Below, in pieces: positions 17,566 through 26,335 of a DNA stretch of 64,000 nt; the stretch's first letter is position 1, and each line of letters starts with the position of its first letter. Where the stretch lies: the NCBI RefSeq assembly GCF_023051145.1, contig NZ_JALKFS010000005.1, positions 4,791,733-4,855,732 of the forward strand. The letters run 5' to 3'. The notes under the pieces are model-generated. The model did no database searches and was not told the origin of the DNA. It saw only the letters and a program-made list of their open reading frames with translations. Both the position numbers and the translations under genes were made by a program. The DNA is from Williamsia sp. DF01-3 (lineage in GTDB: Bacteria > Actinomycetota > Actinomycetes > Mycobacteriales > Mycobacteriaceae).

Positions 17566-18309
17566 TCAATCGACAGCAAACACCAACGCATCCCGCACGA
17601 ACTCGGCGTATCGGCGATGGTCAACACCGGTGGGTGCGTAGTTCTTGCCGAACCGCTCGTCGTCGACGTACATCTGGCCGAGGCCACGCACGTAGTCGGC
17701 CGACACTGTCGCACCGCTCAGCGCGAGCCAGTCCAGATGACGGGTTGCAAGGTGGCGGGCTCGCTCCCCTGACGGGCCCTCCCCCGCATCGACGAGCTCG
17801 ATCCACTGTGCAGCGATGTCCCGATGTTCTGCGGCGAAGTCTGCACGCTGCTCATCGCTGAGTGAGCGATACCAGCGATCGGATGTCGCGTAGGTGTCAG
17901 CGCCCCAACGACTTTCGACCTCCTCGCGATGAACGGTGTGGTCGAATCCGGCGAACGCGTCGGTGGGCATGATGTCGAGTCCCTTCTCCAGGTGGGTGAT
18001 GGTGTGTTCGACCGACGACACCTGGGCATCGATGGCGTCGCGTCGAGACCGCAGTGTCGTGAGGAGTTCCCCGAGCGCTGTTCGTGGATCTTGTTGTCCG
18101 GCAAGCACGTCAGCGATTCGTGGCAGCGACAGACCCAACTCGCGCAAGATCAGGATGCGCTGCAGACGGACCACTGCTGCCGAGTCGTAGTACCGGATGC
18201 CGCCGGCGCCCGTCCGTGACGGCAACAGCAGCCCGATCTGTTCGTAGTGCCGCAAAGTGCGCGACGTGACGCCCGAACTACGGGCGATCTCCCCGATCGG
18301 ATGATCCAT
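17566..18309 (-). CDS. MerR-family activator with TipAS antibiotic-recognition domain
   Basis: A 247-residue TipAL-like regulator: an N-terminal MerR winged helix (IGEIARSSGVTSRTLRHYEQIGLL, then GGIRYYDSAAVVRLQRILILRELG), a dimerising coiled coil, and a C-terminal TipAS domain (WYRSLSDEQRADFAAEHRDI … HLDWLALSG). TipAL-type proteins bind drugs or peptides and activate promoters with long −35/−10 spacing, usually their own. A dyad just upstream of the start is the likely site. It could also control a neighbour, but none on its strand is an obvious target. Confidence 0.92.
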   Translation of the reverse strand: MDHPIGEIARSSGVTSRTLRHYEQIGLLLPSRTGAGGIRYYDSAAVVRLQRILILRELGLSLPRIADVLAGQQDPRTALGELLTTLRSRRDAIDAQVSSVEHTITHLEKGLDIMPTDAFAGFDHTVHREEVESRWGADTYATSDRWYRSLSDEQRADFAAEHRDIAAQWIELVDAGEGPSGERARHLATRHLDWLALSGATVSADYVRGLGQMYVDDERFGKNYAPTGVDHRRYAEFVRDALVFAVD

Positions 18310-18345
18310 CTCGGCCTCCTCAGGCGGTCGAGAACCACTGTGCCC

Positions 18346-18362
18346 GTTGACGCTGCGTCAAC
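18346..18362. promoter_or_regulatory. MerR-type operator dyad upstream of tipAL-like gene
   Basis: GTTGACG-CTG-CGTCAAC is a perfect 7-bp inverted repeat 37 bp before the regulator's start. It includes TTGACG, which can serve as a −35 on the minus strand. This suits the autoregulatory dyad of a MerR activator. Confidence 0.6.
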
Positions 18363-18399
18363 CGCAAGACCTTTGGCAGCACCCGCACCTGGAGACGCA

Positions 18400-18442
18400 A
18401 CGATCCCTCCCCCAGACAGATCGTGTCCGGGAGAGGGATCGT
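18400..18442 (-). terminator. Terminator after the 140-residue secreted-protein gene
   Basis: ACGATCCCTC (18400–18409) pairs with GAGGGATCGT (18433–18442), extended inward by CC/GG pairs. It lies 45 nt beyond the stop of the minus-strand gene at 18487 and insulates it from the merR promoter. On the minus strand it is followed by TGCGTC without a U tract. Confidence 0.7.
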
Positions 18443-18486
18443 GTTTGGTGCCGTTCACCCGCCGTGGTGGGTGCTGGGTGCGAGCG

Positions 18487-18909
18487 TCAGTTCGGGATGC
18501 TCTGAACGCTGAACCAGTAGCCGATGTTGTTCTGCAGCGGGTCGATCTCGCTGGAGATCGTGTAGCCGGAGATGGACGTCGGGAAGCAGCCGAACCACTT
18601 GGTCTCGATGGTCAGGGACTGACCCTTCTTGAGGACCGGGGCGAACTTCTGCGCGCCGTTGAACTCCTGGAGCGTGACGTTGGGCCAGTCGCGGCCGTAA
18701 GCGGTGACCTTCATCCAGCGCTTGGTGTGCCAGGCGTTGACCCAGGGATCACCGGGCTTGCCCCATTCGCAGCTGACGCCGCCGGTGAGGTCGAGGTCGA
18801 ACGGGCCCACGGGGGCGGCCTGTGCGGGCGCGGCGGCAACAACGCTGCCTGCGGCAATACCCACAGTCGCGGCTACGGCTGCGGCGGCGCGAATCAACTT
18901 CTGTTTCAT
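18487..18909 (-). CDS. Small secreted protein, function unknown
   Basis: 140 residues with a Sec signal peptide (MKQKLIRAAAAVAATVGIAA…APAQA, cleavage before APVG). The mature part of about 105 residues has two Cys (VSCEWGKPG and KWFGCFPTS) that may form a disulfide and many aromatic residues. I know no domain. It diverges from the siderophore permease operon, and the 270-bp gap between them holds an IdeR-like box, so it may be iron-regulated; the box is nearer the permease. GAGG lies about 6 nt before the ATG. Confidence 0.75.
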   Translation of the reverse strand: MKQKLIRAAAAVAATVGIAAGSVVAAAPAQAAPVGPFDLDLTGGVSCEWGKPGDPWVNAWHTKRWMKVTAYGRDWPNVTLQEFNGAQKFAPVLKKGQSLTIETKWFGCFPTSISGYTISSEIDPLQNNIGYWFSVQSIPN

Positions 18910-19071
18910 TCTTCACTCCTCCAGGTCTGGCCACGGATGTGACTCATGGGGTTATCGCCTGATGACAGCCTGAGTGTTAGCCAAGAAACAGATAAGAAAC
19001 ACGGTGTCTGCGATTCGTTACCGTTCCGTGATCCAAAGCCGTGGACCGCGGGAAGATTTCGCAGTAGCGGA

Positions 19072-19090
19072 GAAGGTTAGGGTAACCTGC
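19072..19090. promoter_or_regulatory. IdeR/DtxR-like iron box upstream of FecCD permease operon
   Basis: GAAGGTTAGGGTAACCTGC matches 15 of 19 positions of TWAGGTWAGSCTWACCTWA, including the core AGGTTAGG-TAACCT. It lies 90 bp before the TTG start of the first permease and 163 bp before the divergent secreted-protein gene. Confidence 0.65.
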
Positions 19091-19179
19091 CTACCGTCGA
19101 CGTTGTCATCCCGACACGACCACCCGCACAACTACCGCATACACATGCATTGAACTACACAAGACAGGTCCCGTAGATC

Positions 19180-20187
19180 TTGGTCAACAAATCGCGACGC
19201 ATACCCGGGGTGGTACTGCTACTGATCCTCCTGGCCATCGTCTGCGCGGCCTCGATCGCGATCGGGTCCCGCGTCATCCCCTTGCCCGAGGTCTGGGACG
19301 CCCTGTGGGCGGACAACGCCCCGGGAGCACCCGACGCTGTCGGAATCGTGCATGACCTACGCATCCCGCGCACCGTATTGGGCCTGGTGGTCGGTCTTGC
19401 GGTCGGCGCCGCAGGTGCACTCACGCAGGGTCACACGCGTAACCCGCTGGCCGACCCGGGCATCCTCGGCGTCAACGCGGGAGCTGCTTTTGCAGTGGTC
19501 ACGGGCGTTTACGTCCTCGGTATCACCACACCCATCCAGTACATGGGTTTCGGGTTGCTCGGCGCGATGGCAGCCTCCACGCTGGTGTTCTTCCTCGCGT
19601 CGGTGGGCAAGGGCGCCAGCCCGCTGACGCTGATCCTCGCAGGCACCGGACTCTCGGCGATGCTGGTGGCACTGACGTCCGCGATCGTCCTGATCGACAC
19701 CGCATCCCTGGAAGCCTGGCGCTTCTGGCAGGTGGGGTCGGTGGCCGGACGCGGCTTCGACGTCATCCTCGCCACGCTGCCGTTCATCATCCCCGGGCTC
19801 ATCCTGGCCATCGCCAGCGGCTTCTTCCTCAACATCCTGTCCCTGGGCGACGAGATGACTAAAGCTCTGGGTTCGCGGATCGTCCAGGTGCGGATCGTCG
19901 GGATTCTCGCGATCACCCTGCTCGTCGGATCGGCGACCGCTGCGTGCGGGCCAATCGTGTTCCTCGGCCTGGTGGCGCCGCACGTGGCCCGGTTCTTCAC
20001 CGGCCCCGACTATCGCTGGGTGGTTCCCTACTCGGCGCTCATCGGTGCCGTCGCCCTCGTCGGTTGCGACGTGCTCGGCCGGATGATCGCCCGCCCCGGC
20101 GAGATCCAGGCCGGCATCGTCCTGGCTGCCGTCGGCGCCCCGTTCTTCATCGCCTTGGTACGCGCAAAGAAGTTGGTGGCGGTATGA
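19180..20187 (+). CDS. Iron-siderophore ABC transporter permease (FecCD family), first subunit
   Basis: One half of the membrane channel that takes ferric siderophore from the binding protein into the cytoplasm. The 335-residue product starts at TTG 19180 and has about nine hydrophobic helices with FecCD signatures: RIPRTVLGLVVGLAVGAAGAL near residue 65, HTRNPLADPGILGVNAGAAF, and GPIVFLGLVAPHVARFFTG near 265. First gene of a three-gene operon with a second permease (19-bp gap) and the ATPase. Confidence 0.95.
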   Translation: MVNKSRRIPGVVLLLILLAIVCAASIAIGSRVIPLPEVWDALWADNAPGAPDAVGIVHDLRIPRTVLGLVVGLAVGAAGALTQGHTRNPLADPGILGVNAGAAFAVVTGVYVLGITTPIQYMGFGLLGAMAASTLVFFLASVGKGASPLTLILAGTGLSAMLVALTSAIVLIDTASLEAWRFWQVGSVAGRGFDVILATLPFIIPGLILAIASGFFLNILSLGDEMTKALGSRIVQVRIVGILAITLLVGSATAACGPIVFLGLVAPHVARFFTGPDYRWVVPYSALIGAVALVGCDVLGRMIARPGEIQAGIVLAAVGAPFFIALVRAKKLVAV

Positions 20188-20206
20188 CCGTGATGTCGGT
20201 GGCGGC

Positions 20207-21307
20207 ATGACCGCACTGGCCGATCCTCCCGAGCACAAACCGGCACCGCTGCCGGCCCGGCACCTGCGCCGCACCACGGTGCGGGTGGCCGGCGGCTCGT
20301 TCATCGTGCGGCCGTGGGCAACGGGCGTCGGGCTGGTGCTGGCCGCGCTGGCCGTCGTCCTGTTCGCGGTCAGCATCGGAACCAGCGACTTCCCGATGTC
20401 CCCCATCGACGTCGGGCGGATCCTGCTCGGTGGCGGAACCCGCGCGGAGAACGTGGTCGTCTTCGACACCCAGCTGCCGATCGGCCTGGTGAGTCTGCTG
20501 GTCGGGATGGGTCTGGGCATGTCCGGCGCACTCACCCAGGTGATCGCCCGCAACCCTTTGGCCACGCCCGACATGCTCGGCATCACCTCCGGGGCGAGTG
20601 CGGCCGCGGTGGCCGTGATCGCCTTCGGATCCACGTGGGCCTCGTGGCTGGCCGACCTCGGGCTCGCCGTGGCGGCCATGCTCGGCGGACTTCTCACCGC
20701 CACCGCGATGTACGTCCTCACCTGGCGCAAGGGCATCGACCCCATCCGTCTTGTGCTGGTCGGCGTCGCACTGACGTGGGGTCTGCAGGCCGTGATCGCC
20801 TATCTGCTCACCCGCGCCAATGTGGACCAGGTGCAGCGGGCACAGCTGTGGATCGTCGGATCTGTGTCAGGTGCGGGCTGGAAAGCGGTGTGGCCCCCGT
20901 TGATCGTGCTGATCCCGGCCATCCTGATCGTTCTCGCCCAGTCACGAAATCTCTCGATCCTCAGTCTGGGCGAGGACGTGTGCCGCGGGCTGGGTATCCG
21001 CGCCAACCCGGTGTCGGCGCTCATCCTCATCGTCGCGGTCATCGTGGCGGCTGTCAGCGTCTCCTCCGCCGGCCCGATCGCGTTTGTCGCCTTGCTCGCA
21101 CCTCAGATCGCGATGCGGCTCACCCGAGCGGAAGTCCCGGGACCGATCACCGCCGGGCTGACGGGTGCGTGTCTCGTGTTGGGTGGAGACCTGTTGTGCC
21201 GCACGGTGTTGCCGGCCGGACTCCCCGTCGGTGTCGTCACCGCAGGCATCGGCGGCCCCGCCCTCATCTACCTCATGGTCCAGATCAACCGAAAGGCCTC
21301 GGTATGA
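20207..21307 (+). CDS. Iron-siderophore ABC transporter permease (FecCD family), second subunit
   Basis: Partner of the preceding permease; 366 residues, longer because of a hydrophilic N-terminal stretch of about 40 residues. It shows the same FecCD motifs: QLPIGLVSLLVGMGLGMSGAL, VIARNPLATPDMLGITSGAS, SLGEDVCRGLGIRA (cytoplasmic coupling loop for the ATPase) and GPIAFVALLAPQIAMRLT. Its stop overlaps the ATPase start (ATGA at 21304–21307), so the three genes are translated as a unit. Confidence 0.95.
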   Translation: MTALADPPEHKPAPLPARHLRRTTVRVAGGSFIVRPWATGVGLVLAALAVVLFAVSIGTSDFPMSPIDVGRILLGGGTRAENVVVFDTQLPIGLVSLLVGMGLGMSGALTQVIARNPLATPDMLGITSGASAAAVAVIAFGSTWASWLADLGLAVAAMLGGLLTATAMYVLTWRKGIDPIRLVLVGVALTWGLQAVIAYLLTRANVDQVQRAQLWIVGSVSGAGWKAVWPPLIVLIPAILIVLAQSRNLSILSLGEDVCRGLGIRANPVSALILIVAVIVAAVSVSSAGPIAFVALLAPQIAMRLTRAEVPGPITAGLTGACLVLGGDLLCRTVLPAGLPVGVVTAGIGGPALIYLMVQINRKASV

Positions 21308-22116
21308 GTGCCCTCTACTCGGAACAGTCCGCGGGACGCATCGCGGCCACCGGCCTCCAGGTCGGCTACGGCGACCGACCCATCATCGACGATCTCGACA
21401 TCTCGATCCCCGACGGCAAGGTCACCACCATCGTCGGCCCCAACGGGTGCGGTAAATCCACACTGCTGCGCTCGCTGGTACGTCTGCTCAAGCCGACCGC
21501 GGGGCAGGTGCTGCTCGACGGCCGCGACATCGCGACGCTGCGCACCAAAGAGGTGGCCAAGATCCTCGGGCTGCTGCCCCAGAACCCCGTTGCGCCAGAG
21601 GGTTTGACGGTTGTCGACCTGGTCTCGCGAGGTCGCCACCCCCACCAGTCCTGGTACAAGCAGTGGTCCCCGGAAGACGAGGTCGCTGTTGCGCAGGCGC
21701 TCGAACTGACCGACTGCACCGACCTTGCCGAACGGACCATCGACGCACTGTCCGGTGGTCAGCGACAACGGGTCTGGATCGCGTTGACGCTGGCACAGCA
21801 GACCGATGTGGTGATGCTGGACGAGCCGACCACCTACCTCGACCTGTCACATTCGATCGATGTGCTCGACCTCGTCGACGACCTGTGCCGCGTGCACGGC
21901 AAGACCGTGGTGATGGTGCTCCACGACCTCAATCTGGCTGTGCGCTACAGCGATTGGCTGGTGGTGATGAGGGAGGGAGAGATCATCCGAGAGGGAACGC
22001 CCTCCGACGTCATCACAACCGATCTGTTGCAAGAGGCCTTCGGGTTGTCGTCGCAGGTGCTCACCGACCCGGTGTCGGGTGGGCCGATGATCGTTCCCAT
22101 CGGGCGCAAGCGCTGA
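21304..22116 (+). CDS. Iron-siderophore ABC transporter ATP-binding protein
   Basis: ATPase that drives the FecCD permease pair; a FepC/FecE-type subunit of 270 residues. ABC motifs in order: Walker A GPNGCGKST, Q-loop GLLPQNPVAPEGLTV, signature LSGGQRQR, Walker B VVMLDEPT, and H-loop VVMVLHDLNLA. ATG 21304 is the start because it overlaps the preceding stop; the longer upstream frame is a shadow of the permease gene. The binding protein is encoded separately at 14758. Confidence 0.96.
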   Translation: MSALYSEQSAGRIAATGLQVGYGDRPIIDDLDISIPDGKVTTIVGPNGCGKSTLLRSLVRLLKPTAGQVLLDGRDIATLRTKEVAKILGLLPQNPVAPEGLTVVDLVSRGRHPHQSWYKQWSPEDEVAVAQALELTDCTDLAERTIDALSGGQRQRVWIALTLAQQTDVVMLDEPTTYLDLSHSIDVLDLVDDLCRVHGKTVVMVLHDLNLAVRYSDWLVVMREGEIIREGTPSDVITTDLLQEAFGLSSQVLTDPVSGGPMIVPIGRKR

Positions 22117-22131
22117 CCGACCGCCGGCCCA

Positions 22132-22611
22132 CTAGAAAGCGAACGTCGCTCCGAACCACAGCGACGCGGCAAGGAGGGCGCCGGCCAGTTCGATCACGAT
22201 GGCCAGTCCCGCGGCCTTCGTCGCGGCGATGGCTCCACGCCAGCCCGCTTCGATGCTCTTGAGCCGCGCCCACTCTGCGAGGAACGCGCCGAGCACGAAC
22301 CCGATCGGAAGGCCCACCACCGGGATCACGAAGAACCCGACGATCCCGAGCAGACCGCCCAGGACCACCGTTCGTCCGGGCACCCCCGAGTCCTTCATCG
22401 ACTTGTTCGCGAAGACGTACTTGACGATGGCCGAGACGCCGAGCAACGCGGCAGCGCCGGCGAACACCAGCCAACCCGCGCCACCGACGACAAACGCCCA
22501 CACCCCGATGGCAACGAAGATGAGACTCAGTCCGGGGAGCACCGGCACGACTACACCGCACAACCCCAGAAAGATCACCAGGGCGACGATGACCTCGCCG
22601 ACAAAAGGCAC
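22132..22611 (-). CDS. DUF456-family membrane protein
   Basis: A 159-residue, four-helix hydrophobic protein with the DUF456 look: FLGLCGVVVPVLPGLSLIFVAIGVWAF at the start and a glycine-rich central part (GLLGIVGFFVIPVVGLPIGFVLGAFLAE). Function unknown in the family. It lies 12 bp after purT on the same strand and may be co-transcribed; it converges with the siderophore operon, leaving only 15 bp between stops, where I see no clear terminator. Confidence 0.85.
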   Translation of the reverse strand: MPFVGEVIVALVIFLGLCGVVVPVLPGLSLIFVAIGVWAFVVGGAGWLVFAGAAALLGVSAIVKYVFANKSMKDSGVPGRTVVLGGLLGIVGFFVIPVVGLPIGFVLGAFLAEWARLKSIEAGWRGAIAATKAAGLAIVIELAGALLAASLWFGATFAF

Positions 22612-22623
22612 GTGTTCTCCCCG

Positions 22624-24093
22624 CTACCGGTTCTCGTCGCCCGAGCCGGCGGGTTTGTTCAGCCGGGGACCGGCCGGCGGTCCGGCCTGTGCCGGGGCAG
22701 GAGTCTTGGGCGGCGGGGACTGCGCTCCCGGCGGACGTCGGGTGACCCGGGTCATCCCCGGATCGGGAGGGGTCGACTCGCGCGGTGGTTCATCGCGGAT
22801 TGCGGGCACCGCACGGGTGTCGGCCTGCGGTGACGTGCTGATCGGCCGCACCAGGCGGGCCGCTTCTCCGGCGCGGGCGCGGGCCGTCTGGATGTCGTCG
22901 GCGGTCGCGATCACCACGCCCATCCGGCGACGCGCAAAGCTTTCGGGTTTGCCGAACAACCGGATGTCCGTTTCCGGGACAGCCAGGGCGGCAGCGACGT
23001 TCTCGAAGGCGATCGCCGGTTCGTCCAGGCCGCCGTAGATCACCGCGGATGCGCCCGGCGAGGCCAGCGTGACGTCCACCGGCAACCCGAGGATCGCGCG
23101 CGCATGCATGTCGAACTCGGAGAGCCGCTGGGTTCCGAGGGTCACCAGGCCGGTGTCGTGCGGTCGGGGGCTGACCTCGGAGAAGTACACGTCGTCGTCT
23201 TTGACGAACATCTCGACACCGAAGATGCCGCGGCCACCGAGCCGGCCGTCGCCGAGCGCCGCGGCAATGCGCGCGGCCACCGACGTGGCGCCGCCCAGCG
23301 CGGTCTCGCTCATCGGCTGAGGCTGCCACGACTCGACGTAGTCACCCTGCTGCTGACGGTGTCCGATCGGTGCGCAGAAATACGTGCCGAGACGGCCGGT
23401 GTTCGGATCGACGGCGCGCACGGTCAGCAGGGTGATCTCGTAGTCGAAGTCGATGAAACCTTCGACGATGACCCGTCCACCCTGGACGCGACCGCCGGCG
23501 ACGGCGTGGTCCCAGGCCCGGTCGACCTCGTCCGGCCCGCGCACCACACTCTGACCCTTGCCCGACGACGACATCACCGGTTTGACCACACACGGGAACC
23601 CGACCCGGTTGGTCGCGGCGCGGACCTCGTCGGCCGAATCAGCGAACGCGTACGGCGACGTCGGAAGACCCAGCCTCTCGTCGGCCAGCCGACGGATACC
23701 CTCGCGGTTCATCGTCAGGGCCGTGGCACGCGCGGTGGGGATGACCTCCGTCAGACCGTCTTCGTGGACTTCGACGAGGACCTCGGTGGCAATGGCCTCG
23801 ATCTCGGGGACCACGAAGTCGGGTTGCTCGGCCTCGATCACGGCACGCAGTGCGCGCGGGTCGGTCATGTTCACCACGTGTGAGCGATGGGCGACCTGGT
23901 GGCCCGGAGCGTTCGGATAGCGATCGACCGCAACCACTTCGACGCCGAGCCGCTGGAAGGCGATGATCACTTCTTTGCCGAGTTCCCCGGCGCCGAGCAA
24001 CATCACCTTGGTGGCGCCCGGGGTCAGTGGAGTGCCGATACGGTCGGGCACGGCAGAGATGACAACGCCGCTTCCCGAGGTATTGGTAGTCAC
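22624..24093 (-). CDS. purT: Formate-dependent phosphoribosylglycinamide formyltransferase (GAR transformylase 2)
   Basis: ATP-grasp enzyme that makes formyl-GAR from GAR, formate and ATP in purine synthesis. Start taken as GTG 24093 (489 residues); longer readings overlap the UBP-finger gene. PurT features: [31 protein letters not shown] at the N-terminus, [20 protein letters not shown], and the ATP-grasp core [13 protein letters not shown] plus [20 protein letters not shown] near the metal-binding site. The conserved enzyme ends near [10 protein letters not shown]; a proline-rich tail of about 75 residues follows that is absent from typical PurT (about 390 residues). Confidence 0.94.
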   Translation of the reverse strand: MTTNTSGSGVVISAVPDRIGTPLTPGATKVMLLGAGELGKEVIIAFQRLGVEVVAVDRYPNAPGHQVAHRSHVVNMTDPRALRAVIEAEQPDFVVPEIEAIATEVLVEVHEDGLTEVIPTARATALTMNREGIRRLADERLGLPTSPYAFADSADEVRAATNRVGFPCVVKPVMSSSGKGQSVVRGPDEVDRAWDHAVAGGRVQGGRVIVEGFIDFDYEITLLTVRAVDPNTGRLGTYFCAPIGHRQQQGDYVESWQPQPMSETALGGATSVAARIAAALGDGRLGGRGIFGVEMFVKDDDVYFSEVSPRPHDTGLVTLGTQRLSEFDMHARAILGLPVDVTLASPGASAVIYGGLDEPAIAFENVAAALAVPETDIRLFGKPESFARRRMGVVIATADDIQTARARAGEAARLVRPISTSPQADTRAVPAIRDEPPRESTPPDPGMTRVTRRPPGAQSPPPKTPAPAQAGPPAGPRLNKPAGSGDENR

Positions 24094-24166
24094 AGAGCTA
24101 AGGCTAGCGCCTTCGGTCGGCCGTTTTACACCTGACGATGACCGGGCGCGAACTGCCGGGGCCGGG

Positions 24167-24595
24167 TCAGCCCATCTGGGCATGCCGATAGCACCAGCGC
24201 CACGTCTCGCCGGGCTCGGCCGAACGCATCACCGGGTGCCCGGTGGACTTGAAATGTGCGGTGGCGTGCTTACGGGGGCTCGAATCACAGCAGGCGACGT
24301 GTCCGCAGGTCAGGCATTTACGAAGGTGCGCCCAGTGATCGACGCCCTCGGCAACGCAGTCCTGGCATGCACCTTGCGAGTCGACGGGTGGGTCCGCCGA
24401 CGGATCCTCGCTGGTCTGGACGAGTTCGGGGCACAATTCGTCCGCCACGTCGGCGAGCAACGTGGACGGTTTGATGTTGCGGTGCATGACCGACCGGATG
24501 GGGTTGCGCATCAGGTCCTTCCTCATGTGGATCGCGAGCGGGCTCAGGCGGCCGGCCTCGGCGGCGGGAGACGTCTGCGGCGAGAACAATTCCAT
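24167..24595 (-). CDS. UBP-type zinc-finger protein
   Basis: 142 residues with a C-terminal ZnF-UBP domain: Cys pairs in CQDC and KCLTC, then [25 protein letters not shown], with Cys and His ligands spaced as in ubiquitin-protease zinc fingers, and WRWCYRHAQ at the end. The eukaryotic fold binds the ubiquitin C-terminus; the bacterial role is unknown. It diverges from the Na+/H+ antiporter gene, 56 bp between starts; the same domain is often adjacent or fused to such antiporters in actinobacteria, which suggests a regulatory link. The N-terminal 60 residues show no motif. A later ATG could be the start. Confidence 0.85.
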   Translation of the reverse strand: MELFSPQTSPAAEAGRLSPLAIHMRKDLMRNPIRSVMHRNIKPSTLLADVADELCPELVQTSEDPSADPPVDSQGACQDCVAEGVDHWAHLRKCLTCGHVACCDSSPRKHATAHFKSTGHPVMRSAEPGETWRWCYRHAQMG

Positions 24596-24651
24596 TCTCC
24601 CGTATCTTTGGCTGGTTCGGTCGGGTGTGCGCTGAGGGAGGAATTCGGGCG

Positions 24652-26247
24652 GTGGACGAAGGACTGTTGATCGTCGCGGTGGTCGCGGTGATCCTGGCCG
24701 CGATCTGTCGCCGATTCGGTCTCTCTGCCCCGTTGGTGCTGGTCGTGGTGGGGCTGGGGCTCGGCTGGATCCCAGGTCTTCCCGAGTTCACCCTGGAACC
24801 CGAGCTGGTCCTGTTCGCGGTGTTGCCGCCGCTGCTCTACTCGGCGGCCCTGGACAGTTCCTATGTGGCTCTGCGCAAAAACGTCCGCGCGGTCGGACTG
24901 CTGGCCGTCGGGCTGCCGCTCGCGACCACCGCGGGGGTCGGAGTGGTGGCGTACTACGCCGTCCCCGACCTCCCCTGGGCCGCCGCCTTCGTTCTGGGTG
25001 CGGTGATCGCCCCGCCCGACGCGGTGTCTGCGCAAGCCGTCGGTCGTCGTCTGGGTCTGCCCCGGCGCGTGATGACGCTGCTGGGCGGCGAGAGCCTGCT
25101 CAACGACGCCACCGCCCTGACGGCCTACCGCTTGGCGCTGGCCGCGGCGGTCGGCGCGACCACCACCGTCTGGGACGGCATTCTGGCCTTCCTGATCGCT
25201 GCCGTCGGCGGCCTGATCGTTGGACTTGCTGCCGGACTCGCGGTCGCCTTCATGCGCCACTTTCTCACCGATCCCCCGATGGAGACGGCCCTGGGAATCA
25301 TCGCGCCGTTTGCGATCTACTTCGTCGCAGAGGAGATCCACGCATCGGGTGTGATCGCGGTTGTCGCGGCGGGCCTCTATCTGGGTCAGCGGTCGGTGCG
25401 CGAGGGATACGCCACCCGCCTGCAGGACACTGCCGTCTGGCGTTCGATCGACGCCATCCTCGAGTCGTTTGTGTTCCTGCTCATCGGACTTCAGCTCCCG
25501 CAGGTCATCGAAGGGCTGGGAGACCGGTCGACTGCCGCGATCTGCTGGGCAGGGGCGGCGGTGTTCGCCGCGACCATCGCGATCCGCATCGTCTGGGTGT
25601 TCGGCGCGACATACGGCGCCCGGCTGTTCCCACGAATACGTGAGCGTGAACCGTCTCCACAGCCCGGCGCGGTGTTCGTGGTGTCGTGGGCGGGCATGCG
25701 CGGGGTGGTCAGTCTTGCTGCGGCCTTTGCCATTCCACTCACCGTCGACGACGGTTCCCGGTTCCCGGCCCGCGACGCGATCTTGTTCCTCACCTTCGTG
25801 GTGGTGGTCGGGACCTTGTTGTTGCAGGGGACCACGCTGCCGCTGCTCATCAGGTGGCTCGGTGTGCAGGGTGATGAGAGGCAGGCCGATCTGGTGGGCC
25901 TGGCCCGCGCCCAGGACCGCGCCGGTCGGACCGCGTTCGCGCGGCTCGAGCAGATCAAGGCCGAGATACCCGAGGGTGACGCCCGCCTGGAGCAGGTGAA
26001 GATCTTGGAGCACTGGATCCGGGCCCGCAAGAACCTTGCGTGGGAAGGACTGGGCCGGGACTCCGACGAGATCGGCGAGAGTCCGACGGAGGCGTACAAC
26101 CGGATCCGCAACGAGCTCATCCAGATTCAGCGCGAGGTGTTCATCGACGAACGCGACCGCGGGCGGATCGACGACGAGGTGCTTCGGAGCGCGTTGCGGC
26201 AGCTCGATCTCGCCGAAGGTCTCGGCGACAGCCGAAAGCAGTTGTGA
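24652..26247 (+). CDS. Na+/H+ antiporter, CPA1 (NhaP-type)
   Basis: Exchanges cytoplasmic Na+ or K+ for H+. Starts at GTG 24652 after a GAGGGAGG site; 531 residues with about 12 helices. The CPA1 core is seen in APPDAVSAQAVGRRLGLPRR and GGESLLNDATALTAYRLAL, containing the conserved Asp residues of the ion site, and in WAGMRGVVSLAAAFAIPL near residue 345. A hydrophilic C-terminal tail of about 110 charged residues follows, which regulates activity in this family. Its last codons (DSRKQL) are already the first unit of the 26-bp tandem repeat downstream. Confidence 0.93.
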   Translation: MDEGLLIVAVVAVILAAICRRFGLSAPLVLVVVGLGLGWIPGLPEFTLEPELVLFAVLPPLLYSAALDSSYVALRKNVRAVGLLAVGLPLATTAGVGVVAYYAVPDLPWAAAFVLGAVIAPPDAVSAQAVGRRLGLPRRVMTLLGGESLLNDATALTAYRLALAAAVGATTTVWDGILAFLIAAVGGLIVGLAAGLAVAFMRHFLTDPPMETALGIIAPFAIYFVAEEIHASGVIAVVAAGLYLGQRSVREGYATRLQDTAVWRSIDAILESFVFLLIGLQLPQVIEGLGDRSTAAICWAGAAVFAATIAIRIVWVFGATYGARLFPRIREREPSPQPGAVFVVSWAGMRGVVSLAAAFAIPLTVDDGSRFPARDAILFLTFVVVVGTLLLQGTTLPLLIRWLGVQGDERQADLVGLARAQDRAGRTAFARLEQIKAEIPEGDARLEQVKILEHWIRARKNLAWEGLGRDSDEIGESPTEAYNRIRNELIQIQREVFIDERDRGRIDDEVLRSALRQLDLAEGLGDSRKQL

Positions 26248-26325
26248 CAGCCGACAGCCGAAAGCAGTTGTGACAGCCGACAGCCGAAGCGGTTGTGGCA
26301 GCCGACAGCCGAAAGCAGTTGTGAC
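26227..26325. repeat. 26-bp tandem repeat array, nearly four copies
   Basis: Units start at 26227, 26253, 26279 and 26304. The consensus is GACAGCCGAAAGCAGTT then GTGACAGCC. Units 1 and 2 are identical; unit 3 is 25 bp with three changes; unit 4 is cut at 22 bp. The first unit encodes the last codons and stop of the antiporter gene; the rest lies between it and the convergent cyclase gene, whose stop is at 26336. No spacers, so not a CRISPR. Confidence 0.95.
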
Positions 26326-26335
26326 GGGCGGTCTG

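Noticed and set aside
26227-26325. Repeats considered as a CRISPR array
   Set aside because: The units are directly abutting with no unique spacers, and no cas genes are present.
24544-26335. Continuation of the minus-strand cyclase frame into a 1114-residue protein
   Set aside because: It runs antisense through the well-supported Na+/H+ antiporter gene, and similarity to cyclases stops at the homopolymer frameshift; it is an artefact of the lost frame.
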